Counted from the first letter of the stretch, positions 1 to 6,301 are shown. The stretch: DNA of 6,489 bases from Acidobacteriota bacterium (GCA_029862725.1 JAOTWT010000176.1:1-6489); one strand, 5' to 3'. Notes: a model not told the origin generated them from the sequence alone. Numbers and translations: made by a program.

Positions 1-375
1 TTGAATCTTTCCGTACCTAAACTCAACATTGTCATATCCGATCTTCGCGGATAAATCATTCTTGTACTTTCGCGCTAACCCGAGCATTTCGGTGTTTGTA
101 TCGACGCCGATGACGCTTCCTTCGGCGCCGACGATCTGCGAAGCGATATAACAGATCTTTCCGCCCCCCGAACCCAGATCGAGAACGATATCGCCCTCTC
201 GAACATATGCGGAGGGGTCGCCACAGCCGTAGTCACGCTCGATTATTTCCCCGGGTAGTATCTCCAGGAATTGAGGGTCGTAATCGACCGGACAACAAAG
301 AGCCGGTTCGACTTCGCTGGCGGCCTTTTGATATCGGCTTCTTACCGCGGCTTCAACATCTAGATCGAAAGGCAT
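1..375 (-). CDS. ArsM-like SAM-dependent methyltransferase, N-terminal 125 residues (truncated by window edge)
   Basis: The frame is open from the ATG at 375 to the left edge, giving 125 codons with no stop. Residues 64-72 read VLDLGSGGG, the class I methyltransferase SAM-binding motif I, and VIGVD (88-92) follows with the acidic residue that usually contacts the SAM ribose. The preceding YGCG (49-52) and the order YGCG, SAM loop, VIGVD, EML, AR match arsenite methyltransferases, in which a cysteine at the YGCG position is one of the arsenic ligands. A CC pair lies at 27-28. The likely role is SAM-dependent methylation of arsenic or an arsenical in the cytoplasm, but the C-terminal half with the remaining arsenic-binding cysteines is outside the window. 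A GGAGGG lies at 391-396, 15 nt from the ATG, which is long for a ribosome binding site. No better in-frame start exists upstream. It is divergent from the TIGR04282-type glycosyltransferase. Another small-molecule methyltransferase remains possible. Confidence 0.8.
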   Translation of the reverse strand, partial: MPFDLDVEAAVRSRYQKAASEVEPALCCPVDYDPQFLEILPGEIIERDYGCGDPSAYVREGDIVLDLGSGGGKICYIASQIVGAEGSVIGVDTNTEMLGLARKYKNDLSAKIGYDNVEFRYGKIQ

Positions 376-442
376 ATCTATTCTATTATTCCCTCCAGTC
401 GGTTTTGATTGGAATGTCCGATTCCGGCGTATTTATTCCATT
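376..442. promoter_or_regulatory. Compact divergent intergenic region with inverted repeat
   Basis: These 67 bp must hold control signals for both divergent genes. A perfect inverted repeat GGAAT-N5-ATTCC occupies 411-425. On the plus strand a poor -35-like TTGATT (405-410) precedes AT-rich TATTTATT (430-437), which ends just before the ATG at 443. No Shine-Dalgarno sequence is visible there, so a leaderless transcript is conceivable. On the minus strand TTGCCA (470-465) and CATAAT (445-440) could serve the methyltransferase gene. Their spacing is 19 bp, and both elements lie at or inside the start of the opposite gene. All promoter calls here are weak inferences; the short inverted repeat is directly visible. 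Confidence 0.3.
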
Positions 443-1111
443 ATGAAACACGCAGTGATCATTATGGCAAAAGTGCCCGAACCGGGGTTTGTAAAAACAC
501 GGCTTCAACCGTACCTTAGTCCGCAGCAATCCGCCGAACTCGCGACAGCGCTGCTCGCCGACGCCGAGGTCAAAGCCGGTTCCGTGTCCGCCAACACAAT
601 CGTCGCATTCACGCCGCCAGAAAAGAGAAACTATCTGGTGACAATGCTACATCACCGGCATCTTCTTATCGAACAGGAAGGAGAGGATCTGGGGTCACGC
701 ATGCACAACGCTTTCGAACGCGCATTTGAGATGGGATTCGAAAGCGTCTTAATCATCGGTACCGACAGCCCCACTGTGCCTGAGAGTTTATTGCCAAGCG
801 CGTACGAGAAACTGGATTCGGGGTCCGACGCGGTCTTGGGGCCGGCAAATGACGGAGGTTTCTATTTAATCGGTCTCAATCGGCCGGATGCCCGTATTTT
901 TGAGAATGTCGAATGGAGCTCAGAAGAGGTGTTCGAACAGACTGCGGCCAATATCGGCAGGCTCGGTTTGAATCTCGGCCTATTGCCCGTCCACACGGAT
1001 TTAGACTCCACGAAGGACCTCATCGCAGTCCGTGCAATTCTGGCCGGGAATCCCGGACTATCGCCCAGTACCGCTATGTGGTTGCGCCGGCATTTTGAAG
1101 ATCGCCCATGA
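443..1111 (+). CDS. TIGR04282/DUF2064-family glycosyltransferase (arsenosugar biosynthesis type)
   Basis: This complete 222-residue protein has a nucleotide-diphospho-sugar transferase (GT-A-like) fold. The N-terminal AKVPEPGFVKTRL (9-21) is the hallmark nucleotide-binding loop of the DUF2064/TIGR04282 family. GTDSP (106-110) carries the family acidic residue and GPANDGGFYLIG (133-144) is the second conserved block. DLDSTKDL (186-193) closes the core. The length fits the usual 200-240 residues. No signal peptide or membrane segment is visible, so it should be cytoplasmic. The family is annotated as arsenosugar-biosynthesis glycosyltransferase because of its clustering with ArsM-type methyltransferases and radical SAM partners; the exact sugar donor and acceptor are not settled by sequence. 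The divergent ArsM-like neighbour supports that role. The ATG at 443 has no clear Shine-Dalgarno sequence, but the N-terminal strand MKHAVIIMAK is where the family begins. It converges on the next gene with an 11-bp gap and no obvious terminator between them. Confidence 0.88.
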   Translation: MKHAVIIMAKVPEPGFVKTRLQPYLSPQQSAELATALLADAEVKAGSVSANTIVAFTPPEKRNYLVTMLHHRHLLIEQEGEDLGSRMHNAFERAFEMGFESVLIIGTDSPTVPESLLPSAYEKLDSGSDAVLGPANDGGFYLIGLNRPDARIFENVEWSSEEVFEQTAANIGRLGLNLGLLPVHTDLDSTKDLIAVRAILAGNPGLSPSTAMWLRRHFEDRP

Positions 1112-1122
1112 GAATTGTGGCG

Positions 1123-2232
1123 CTAGCTCCCTGATAACGTCTCGCCGTAAAGAGATTCGATTTGGTCCAACATACGTTCGAGCCCAAACTGCTCTACGGC
1201 AAATTTACGCGCGTTGTTTCCCAATAACTTCATTGTTTTTGGGTCGTTCAAGAGTTCACATACGGTCTCGGAAATCTCGACCGGCGCATCGATCGCCACC
1301 AGCCGGCCATTCGAACGGTCGGTAATCAGCTCCGCGGCTCCTTCGGAACGAGTAGCGACAACGGCCCGGCCGCTTGCCATCGCTTCGGAAATAGCCAAGC
1401 CAAAGCTTTCGGTGCGGGATGCGGATACGAGAATGTCGATTGAAGCGTAAACCGGAGCCATATCCTCGACCCAGTCAAGCCAGATAAATCGTTCCTCAAG
1501 ACCAAGGACCTTGACGAGCCGCTTCAACTCCCGCCTGTAGCTCCCGCTGTAGGAATTGTCCTTTCCGCAACACAAAAAACGAACCTCGGGAAGTTCTTTT
1601 CCGATGAGTTCCGCGGCGAGAATAAATTCCTTCTGACCCTTAAAGCTGCTGAGTTCACCGACAATGGCGACCAGGGGAACGTCATACGGGATGTTGTGTT
1701 CGAATCGGAATTCTTTACGTAATTCGCCGGTATATTGCTCCGAGCGTTCGTGGATCTCAAAACCGTGTGGAATCACCGCGATTTTTTCGACCGGAAACAA
1801 CTTTTGTAACTGAACCTTTGTGGCCTCAGAAACGGCGATAACGCGATCGACATTTCGCAACGCCAGTTTGTGAGCGTTTTTCATCGCGAAAAGAACATGG
1901 CGGGTGAGGATCAGCCTCGTACCTGGAGACATCCGAACAGCAAGACTAGCGACCGTGTAGTCTCTTCCAATATGCGCGTGTAGGATCTCGATTTTTTCGG
2001 TTCTGAGAATCTTGGAAAGTCTCACGGCCGACAACACATCGATCGAATTTCGAAGCGGAAGCCGGTACAGCGTATCTTTCCCAAGAAAATCGAGCCGTTT
2101 TTCCCAGTCGCTGCCTTTGCGGAGCACCGCGAAGATATCGTGGCCGCGACTGCTAAGGCCCGAGCATAGATCGACGAAATGTTTTTCGCCGCCGCCGAAG
2201 GTATCTGCTGAAGATAGCTGTAAGATTCGCAC
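1123..2232 (-). CDS. Glycosyltransferase family 4 (GT-B fold) protein
   Basis: This complete 369-residue protein has two Rossmann-like domains. The N-terminal acceptor domain starts RILQLSSADTFGGGEKH (2-18), with the glycine-rich loop typical of GT4 enzymes, and continues through LHAHIGRDY (84-92) and VDRVIAVSE (128-136). The C-terminal donor domain begins near VAIVGELSSFKGQ (188-200). The E-x7-E motif is ESFGLAISE, with Glu275 and Glu283, followed by AAELI (299-303), which in this family contacts the nucleotide sugar. It is expected to be a retaining transferase at the cytoplasmic membrane face, adding a hexose or related sugar to a lipid- or polysaccharide-linked acceptor. The substrate cannot be read from sequence. 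The start is GTG at 2232, immediately preceded by an in-frame TGA, so no longer protein is possible. No Shine-Dalgarno sequence is present. It could belong with the arsenosugar-type neighbours or with envelope glycan synthesis; position alone does not decide. Confidence 0.93.
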   Translation of the reverse strand: MRILQLSSADTFGGGEKHFVDLCSGLSSRGHDIFAVLRKGSDWEKRLDFLGKDTLYRLPLRNSIDVLSAVRLSKILRTEKIEILHAHIGRDYTVASLAVRMSPGTRLILTRHVLFAMKNAHKLALRNVDRVIAVSEATKVQLQKLFPVEKIAVIPHGFEIHERSEQYTGELRKEFRFEHNIPYDVPLVAIVGELSSFKGQKEFILAAELIGKELPEVRFLCCGKDNSYSGSYRRELKRLVKVLGLEERFIWLDWVEDMAPVYASIDILVSASRTESFGLAISEAMASGRAVVATRSEGAAELITDRSNGRLVAIDAPVEISETVCELLNDPKTMKLLGNNARKFAVEQFGLERMLDQIESLYGETLSGS

Positions 2233-2235
2233 TCA

Positions 2236-2258
2236 GACAATAGTAATTCGTTATTGTC
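2236..2258. repeat. Inverted repeat over the GT4 promoter -10 region
   Basis: GACAATA (2236-2242) and TATTGTC (2252-2258) are perfect 7-bp inverted arms around a 9-bp spacer. The arm centres are 16 bp apart. The repeat ends 3 bp before the GTG codon and covers the candidate -10 element and part of the promoter spacer. This placement suits a repressor operator. A hairpin is less likely if transcription starts at the GTG, because the repeat would then not be transcribed. Confidence 0.45.
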
Positions 2259-2268
2259 GGATCGTAAA
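2240..2268 (-). promoter_or_regulatory. Candidate promoter of the GT4 gene, implying a leaderless GTG start
   Basis: On the minus strand TTTACG (2268-2263, four of six bases of the -35 consensus) is followed after 17 bp by TACTAT (2245-2240, four of six of the -10 consensus). The predicted transcription start falls at about 2232-2234, on or next to the GTG start codon. This fits the missing Shine-Dalgarno sequence. It is inference from spacing and consensus only. Confidence 0.4.
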
Positions 2269-2300
2269 TCCAGCGACTTCAATCATTTGGATTCGAGGGA

Positions 2301-2336
2301 TAAAAGATGGGGGCCATCCGAATCGGATAGGCCCCC
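2301..2336 (-). terminator. Intrinsic terminator of the TonB-dependent receptor gene
   Basis: Perfect arms GGGGGCC (2309-2315) and GGCCCCC (2330-2336) continue inward as ATCCG (2316-2320) pairing with CGGAT (2324-2328), with one bulged A (2329) and an AAT loop. Read on the minus strand, the 12-bp stem is followed by ATCTTTTA (2308-2301), a modest T-run. It starts 21 bp after the receptor stop codon and lies well before the GT4 start, so it should separate the two genes. The plus-strand side is followed by TAGAGAAG, so it works in one direction only. Confidence 0.8.
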
Positions 2337-2357
2337 TAGAGAAGAGATCATGTTCCG

Positions 2358-5300
2358 CTAGAACTGGAATCTCGCACCAAACTGCGCCTGGAAGACCTGG
2401 CTTCCGGCGAAGTTCGAAGTGATGATGTTGCCGCTCGAATCCCTGATCAGTTTGAAGTTGGGATTCGTAATGCCGCTGAGACCGCAATCGGCGTTGCTGT
2501 TGTTGCAGTAACGCGTCTGGTTGAAGCCGTACTGGATGTTCGCGGAATTGAATATATTGAAGAATTCCGCCGTCAGGACGAGCCTCTTTCTATCATCAAA
2601 GTTAAAGCCCTTCTGAACCCTCAGGTCCACTTCGTAAACACCCGGCTGCCTGAATGCGTTGCGGCCAAGATCGACGCCAAATGCCGTGTAGGGCCGATCG
2701 TTGTTTACGTTATCCGAATTCAGATCAGCACCGACCTGCGAATCAAACGGCACTCCAGAGCGGAGTTTAATCGCACTAGAGATTTCAAACCCGTAAGGAA
2801 GGAAAAAGATCGGGTTTGCCGTAAACTGATGCCGCCTGTCGATTCGCGACGGCCCGTATTCAGGCTGGTAGTTAAATGCATCAACATATCCAAAACCGCC
2901 GGAATCACGTTCATTGTCGTCATCCGATTCGCTTTTCGAAAGGACATAGAAGGCATTTAGCCTCAGCCATTCATTGGTAAAGCGTGCCCTCAAAGTCAAA
3001 GCCCTAAACATCGATTGCGCCGATGACTCACGGACCGAGATATTTCCAAGGGTTGGGACCGGCCGAAGGTTTCGGTTGTATATCGGTCGGCCGGAGACGG
3101 CATTTATCGATGTCGCGACTGGTATGTTGATGTTCTTGTTTCGTTGAAGCTGAGTCGTTCGAACCTGTGAAAAATCAGCACCTACGGAAAAGGCTTTTGA
3201 CAACTGCCTTTCGACGCCGCCGCCAAACTGTAGTGACATCGGATTCTTAAAGTCCGGCGCCATAAACGTTGGCTGCGCTCCTGTAAAGAAGCCCAACGCG
3301 CTAGTCGGGGCGCCCGGTGATGCGGCCAGGATCGCCGCACTGATCGTTTGCAATTGTGCGGGAGTAAGACCCGGCATATTCGTAAGCGGTGACGAATTCA
3401 GGTTAATGCCGAGAATCGCGAAGTGCCGGTACACAGTGTTAGGTGATCGCCCAGGTCCTACCAGACCGACGTATCCCGGATTTTGCGCGTCAAACATCGC
3501 CTGATTGAACTGGGTCGGAATCGTAAACGGAAACTGAACCGTCAGGTTACCGGGCGTCGTGCGGAAGTTATTCATCGGATCCGCCATTAGAAGCAGCGGA
3601 GTCCGTGCATAAAACACGCCTGAGAAGCCCCGGACAACAGTTTTTCCGTCCCCCGCCGGATCCCATGCAAATCCTACCCGTGGCCCGAACTGTAAACCGC
3701 TGTCCGGAATTTCGGTAGGATCCATCGAACTGCCGGCAAATATCGGATAGTTGCCGTTTTGCACGGCGTCTATCAACGCGGTATTGCCGAGTTCGGGGGT
3801 TGGATTGAACTGGTTGTCGAGCCTGATCCCGAAATTCAGGGTCAGGTTCTTGTTGTACCGCCATGAATCCTGCGCAAATACCGCAAATTCCGTGACCGTG
3901 TAGGCAACTTTGAGGTTACCAATCTGCTGTCTGAAAGTTGCGTTCGAACGATCAAAACGGCCGAACAAGGCATTGGCGTTTGGTATGTTCGAGAGAACGT
4001 CGAGGAATCTGGTATCCGTTGAATCGAAGTACGAATACGTCCCGAACTGGTCAAAACCAAACGACTGATCGGCATGCATCCGGTTAAAGTCGAACCCCGC
4101 CTTTAAGGTGTGATTGTTGACAAGAAACGTAAGGCTGTCGGCAATCTGAACCCTTGTGTCAAACTGGGTCGTTGGCATAAATGAACGGGTTCCGATATCG
4201 CCATATGTGTTAGAGATCAAAGCGACGGCCGAATTTGCCAGACGCGGCCTGACTTCCTTTGAATACTGCGCGCGAAATTCATTGATGACGGTAGCGGAAA
4301 TACTGCTAACAAGCTGTCCATTAAGCGAGTAGGTCCGATCCTTCTCCGTTCCGTTGGTCAGAAGCGATCGGTTTGTCGTCGGGTCAACATCGAATTCACC
4401 GGTGGTAACGGCATTCTTACCTTCATTGCGACTAAAGTTGAACCGCACATTCATTGTGTTCGTGTCATTGATTACCGCATCGACCCTGCCAAGTCCGGCA
4501 ATCGCATCGTTGGTCAGTGTAAATGGCACTTCCAGGGATTTGAACAAATCATAAACTGCACGCTGGCCCGGAGTAAGCGTACTTGGCGTCACATCGAGTG
4601 CGTTTCGGAATAGTACCTGCCTTGGCGCACTTACCTTTTGCTGTTCATAGGAGCCGAAGTAAAAGACCCTGTCCTGTTTGATCGGTCCACCGATCGAACC
4701 GCCAAATTGATGCTGGGTCGGGGCGGTACCGGGCGATATTCCCTGTGTCACCAAGGCGTCACCTATCGCTTTCGCATACGAGTGGGCTCTAGCGGCTTGC
4801 TCCGGGCGCAATAGGTAAAACGCGGATCCGCTCAGGTTGTTACCACCTGATTTTGTCACGACCGAGATCACACCGCCTGTCGAACGTCCGAATTCAGCCG
4901 AATAACCCGCGGCGATCACATTGAATTCTCTTACCGATTCCTGAGGGACCGTGAAAGCGCTGTTTGAGCGTTCCCCGCCTCGGATGCCGCCAAAGAAGGG
5001 ATTGCTGTAATCAGATCCGTCGACGTTAATATTTGAGTTCACTCCGCGCTGGCCGGAGAGCGAGATTTGTCCACGCGACGGGTCGACCTGAGCGGTTGGA
5101 GTCAGCGTGGCAAGATCCTGAAACCGTCTGCCGTTGATTGGCAGGTTTGAAATCTGTGTGTCATTAAGAACGGCGTCAGGCTCGCTCCTGGTAGTTTGAA
5201 TTTCTTCGCCCGTCACGTTAACAACGGCGGTCAGATCGCCGACGCCAAGCGAGAAATTTACGTCGACAGTTCTTCCAACGTTCACTATCACCTCACGGGT

Positions 5301-5585
5301 TTGTTCTTCAAATCCCCCGCCGCTTGCGGCAACGGTGTACGTTCCCGGCTGAACCAGGACGAACTGAAAGATCCCCGTGGAATTGGTGGTGGTGGTTGCT
5401 GATTTGCCGGTATTCTTATTGGTAAGCGTCATCGTTGCGTTAGGTACAACGGCACCCGTGCCGTCAGAGACAACTCCGGTGATCTGACCCGTGCTCGTTT
5501 GCGACTGCGCAAAAACCTGGATAATTCCACACAGCAACACGAGCGCTGCCGCTGGTAGGAATCGAGAAACCAATTTATTGATCAT
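2358..5585 (-). CDS. Oar-like TonB-dependent outer-membrane receptor with carboxypeptidase-regulatory-like domain
   Basis: This complete 1075-residue protein starts with a signal peptide: Lys4/Arg8, hydrophobic core about 9-23, likely cleavage after VFA at 26. Residues about 32-115 form a carboxypeptidase-regulatory-like beta-sandwich (GQITGVVSDGTGAVVPNATMTL onward to NFSLGVG). A plug domain follows at about 125-250, with ISNLPINGRRFQDLATLTP (145-163), SGQRGVNSNINVDGSD (177-192) and AGYSAEFGRSTGGVISVVTKSG (226-247). The rest is the beta-barrel, with the common SRIDRRHQF segment and a C-terminal FGARFQF ending in the phenylalanine expected for BAM-assembled barrels. Cys1027 and Cys1034 could form a disulfide in a late extracellular loop. 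The length is close to Myxococcus Oar. It should import a large or scarce substrate using TonB energy; the substrate is unknown and no SusD-like partner is visible. The ATG at 5585 is preferred to an in-frame start at 5612, because GGGAGGA sits 7 nt before it and the signal peptide begins there. Confidence 0.95.
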   Translation of the reverse strand: MINKLVSRFLPAAALVLLCGIIQVFAQSQTSTGQITGVVSDGTGAVVPNATMTLTNKNTGKSATTTTNSTGIFQFVLVQPGTYTVAASGGGFEEQTREVIVNVGRTVDVNFSLGVGDLTAVVNVTGEEIQTTRSEPDAVLNDTQISNLPINGRRFQDLATLTPTAQVDPSRGQISLSGQRGVNSNINVDGSDYSNPFFGGIRGGERSNSAFTVPQESVREFNVIAAGYSAEFGRSTGGVISVVTKSGGNNLSGSAFYLLRPEQAARAHSYAKAIGDALVTQGISPGTAPTQHQFGGSIGGPIKQDRVFYFGSYEQQKVSAPRQVLFRNALDVTPSTLTPGQRAVYDLFKSLEVPFTLTNDAIAGLGRVDAVINDTNTMNVRFNFSRNEGKNAVTTGEFDVDPTTNRSLLTNGTEKDRTYSLNGQLVSSISATVINEFRAQYSKEVRPRLANSAVALISNTYGDIGTRSFMPTTQFDTRVQIADSLTFLVNNHTLKAGFDFNRMHADQSFGFDQFGTYSYFDSTDTRFLDVLSNIPNANALFGRFDRSNATFRQQIGNLKVAYTVTEFAVFAQDSWRYNKNLTLNFGIRLDNQFNPTPELGNTALIDAVQNGNYPIFAGSSMDPTEIPDSGLQFGPRVGFAWDPAGDGKTVVRGFSGVFYARTPLLLMADPMNNFRTTPGNLTVQFPFTIPTQFNQAMFDAQNPGYVGLVGPGRSPNTVYRHFAILGINLNSSPLTNMPGLTPAQLQTISAAILAASPGAPTSALGFFTGAQPTFMAPDFKNPMSLQFGGGVERQLSKAFSVGADFSQVRTTQLQRNKNINIPVATSINAVSGRPIYNRNLRPVPTLGNISVRESSAQSMFRALTLRARFTNEWLRLNAFYVLSKSESDDDNERDSGGFGYVDAFNYQPEYGPSRIDRRHQFTANPIFFLPYGFEISSAIKLRSGVPFDSQVGADLNSDNVNNDRPYTAFGVDLGRNAFRQPGVYEVDLRVQKGFNFDDRKRLVLTAEFFNIFNSANIQYGFNQTRYCNNSNADCGLSGITNPNFKLIRDSSGNIITSNFAGSQVFQAQFGARFQF

Positions 5586-5592
5586 TTTTTTG

Positions 5593-5599
5593 TCCTCCC
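5593..5599 (-). promoter_or_regulatory. Ribosome binding site of the TonB-dependent receptor gene
   Basis: GGGAGGA (minus strand, 5599-5593) is followed by a 7-nt, A-rich spacer and the ATG at 5585. This near-ideal site decides the start. The alternative start at 5612 would lie upstream of the site and add nine charged residues before the signal peptide. Confidence 0.88.
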
Positions 5600-5629
5600 G
5601 TGCTATTTGCACAGGCTGGTTTCGACCTG
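5597..5629 (-). promoter_or_regulatory. Two competing hairpins in the receptor leader, one covering part of the ribosome binding site
   Basis: On the minus strand CCTGTGC (5615-5609) pairs with GCACGGG (5603-5597) around an AAATA loop. This makes seven pairs including one G-U, and the right arm contains the first three G of the ribosome binding site. The same CCTG (5615-5612) can instead pair with CAGG (5629-5626) just upstream. The two pairings exclude each other, which is the layout of a translational switch. The pairings are visible in the sequence, but the stems are short and regulation is inference. Confidence 0.35.
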
Positions 5630-6155
5630 ACTTCCGGAACGGTTCATCGTGGCTGGAAATTTGAATCTAAATCCCGAATCTCGGATAAGCGCATGCCGCT
5701 AATCGGAAACCATTCTTCTCGTAAGTGATTCGTATTTAGACTCATTGAGCCGTAACTAAAGCAACTCAACGGCTTCCAGTTTTGATGTCCCATTCGCAAT
5801 TTGCCAGACAGGATCGTTTGAATTAAGAAGTAAATTTCCTCTGCGCCTAAGGCAAATTTTATACCAAATTCGGAGTCGGATTTTGATTGGATTCCAGAGC
5901 AATTTCCGCAATCGAACGGAAAAGCCTCCGACCTGCAATAGCATCCTAAGAGATTGTAAACACAGGGCTTTACGCGAGCTGAAAAATCGTACTGAATCGG
6001 ATGGGATAAGTGACACCACTGTCCACTGTATCGGAATTTGTAAAGACTGAACGAAACAATGAATTCAATGCTGAGCTTGAACGTGAGTCGTCAACAAGAC
6101 TTCTCTTTTCCTTACTGGTCGAAAAGGGTAGATTGCCGTATAGTCTCCTCTGGTC
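5630..6155. other. Noncoding stretch without recognisable gene
   Basis: About 525 bp between the receptor leader and the structured block hold no protein gene I can support. Frames on both strands that stay open for 60-90 codons begin at GTG without clear ribosome binding sites and give arginine-rich or low-hydrophobicity translations with no motif. The receptor promoter should lie in the left part, but I find no convincing -35/-10 pair. GCCGT (5749-5753) and ACGGC (5769-5773) form a short inverted repeat. No tRNA, transposase or CRISPR pattern is visible. Confidence 0.6.
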
Positions 6156-6176
6156 ATTTGATCAACGGGATCAAAT
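6156..6176. repeat. Perfect 8-bp inverted repeat
   Basis: ATTTGATC (6156-6163) and GATCAAAT (6169-6176) flank the 5-bp spacer AACGG. The 21-bp element could be an operator for a dimeric regulator, or the first hairpin of a short RNA that ends in the terminator-like structure 5 bp downstream. A TATAGT (6139-6144) shortly before it resembles a -10 element, but no good -35 accompanies it. Confidence 0.6.
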
Positions 6177-6180
6177 CGAT

Positions 6181-6212
6181 ATGGAAAGCCGCTGATGCTT
6201 CCATTTTTGTTT
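6181..6212 (+). terminator. Terminator-like hairpin with T-tract
   Basis: ATGGAA (6181-6186) pairs with TTCCAT (6199-6204), extended by GC (6188-6189) with GC (6197-6198) past one unpaired A. This gives eight pairs and a 7-nt loop. It runs directly into TTTTGTTT (6205-6212). The T-tract is present only in the plus direction. No recognisable plus-strand gene precedes it, so it may end a small RNA or a decayed gene. A 61-codon frame starting with GTG at 6010 stops at 6193-6195, inside the hairpin loop, but has no other support. Confidence 0.5.
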
Positions 6213-6219
6213 GCGATAC

Positions 6220-6262
6220 GGAATAAAATTCCCCCTGTTTTACTTATTCCTGTGTTAGGGGG
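6220..6262 (+). other. Interleaved stems with H-type pseudoknot topology
   Basis: GGAATAA (6220-6226) is complementary to TTATTCC (6244-6250), and CCCCCT (6231-6236) is complementary to AGGGGG (6257-6262). The arms occur in the order A-B-A'-B', with connecting segments of 4, 7 and 6 nt, which is the layout of an H-type pseudoknot. A local hairpin GGAAT-AAA-ATTCC (6220-6232) would compete with it. The complementarity is exact, but transcription and folding are unproven, and the strand shown is a guess. Confidence 0.3.
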
Positions 6263-6285
6263 GCAACTTTATCGCTTAAATTGCC
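6262..6285. repeat. Imperfect inverted repeat (hairpin)
   Basis: GGCAA (6262-6266) plus TTTA (6268-6271) pair with TAAA (6277-6280) plus TTGCC (6281-6285). This makes nine pairs with one bulged C and a TCGCT loop. Its right arm contains CGCTTAAA (6273-6280), the exact reverse complement of TTTAAGCG at 6371-6378 in the repeat cluster downstream. Confidence 0.45.
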
Positions 6286-6301
6286 AACAAAGCTTATGAA
6301 T

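Noticed and set aside
207..446. Plus-strand frame of 79 codons over the methyltransferase start region.
   Set aside because: It lies antisense to a clearly recognisable methyltransferase and has an arginine-rich translation typical of a shadow frame.
1112..1122. Possible bidirectional terminator between the two convergent glycosyltransferase genes.
   Set aside because: The 11-bp gap and adjoining codons contain no stable hairpin followed by a T-run on either strand.
5586..5612. A start of the TonB-dependent receptor at 5612, nine codons upstream of the chosen one.
   Set aside because: The ribosome binding site at 5599-5593 fits the ATG at 5585, and the added charged residues would precede a normal signal peptide.
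5612..5665. Resemblance of the receptor leader (GCCACG, CCGGAAG, GTCAGGTCG on the minus strand) to the 3' part of a cobalamin riboswitch.
   Set aside because: The upstream conserved parts of that riboswitch, including the CCCGC-ACTGT block and the GGTG/AATCC region, are absent, so the similarity is partial and probably accidental.
5741..5773. Short symmetric elements CTCATTGAG, TTGAG/CTCAA and GCCGT/ACGGC.
   Set aside because: The arms are only 4-5 bp and are not tied to a promoter or T-run, so chance is a sufficient explanation.
5756..6019. Minus-strand frame of 87 codons.
   Set aside because: It has a GTG start without a ribosome binding site, an arginine-rich composition and no motif. 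It would end upstream of the receptor leader with no terminator.
6010..6195. Plus-strand frame of 61 codons that stops inside the terminator-like hairpin.
   Set aside because: It starts at GTG with at best a poor ribosome binding site, and its translation has no recognisable motif. It is kept only as a remark because a terminator follows it.
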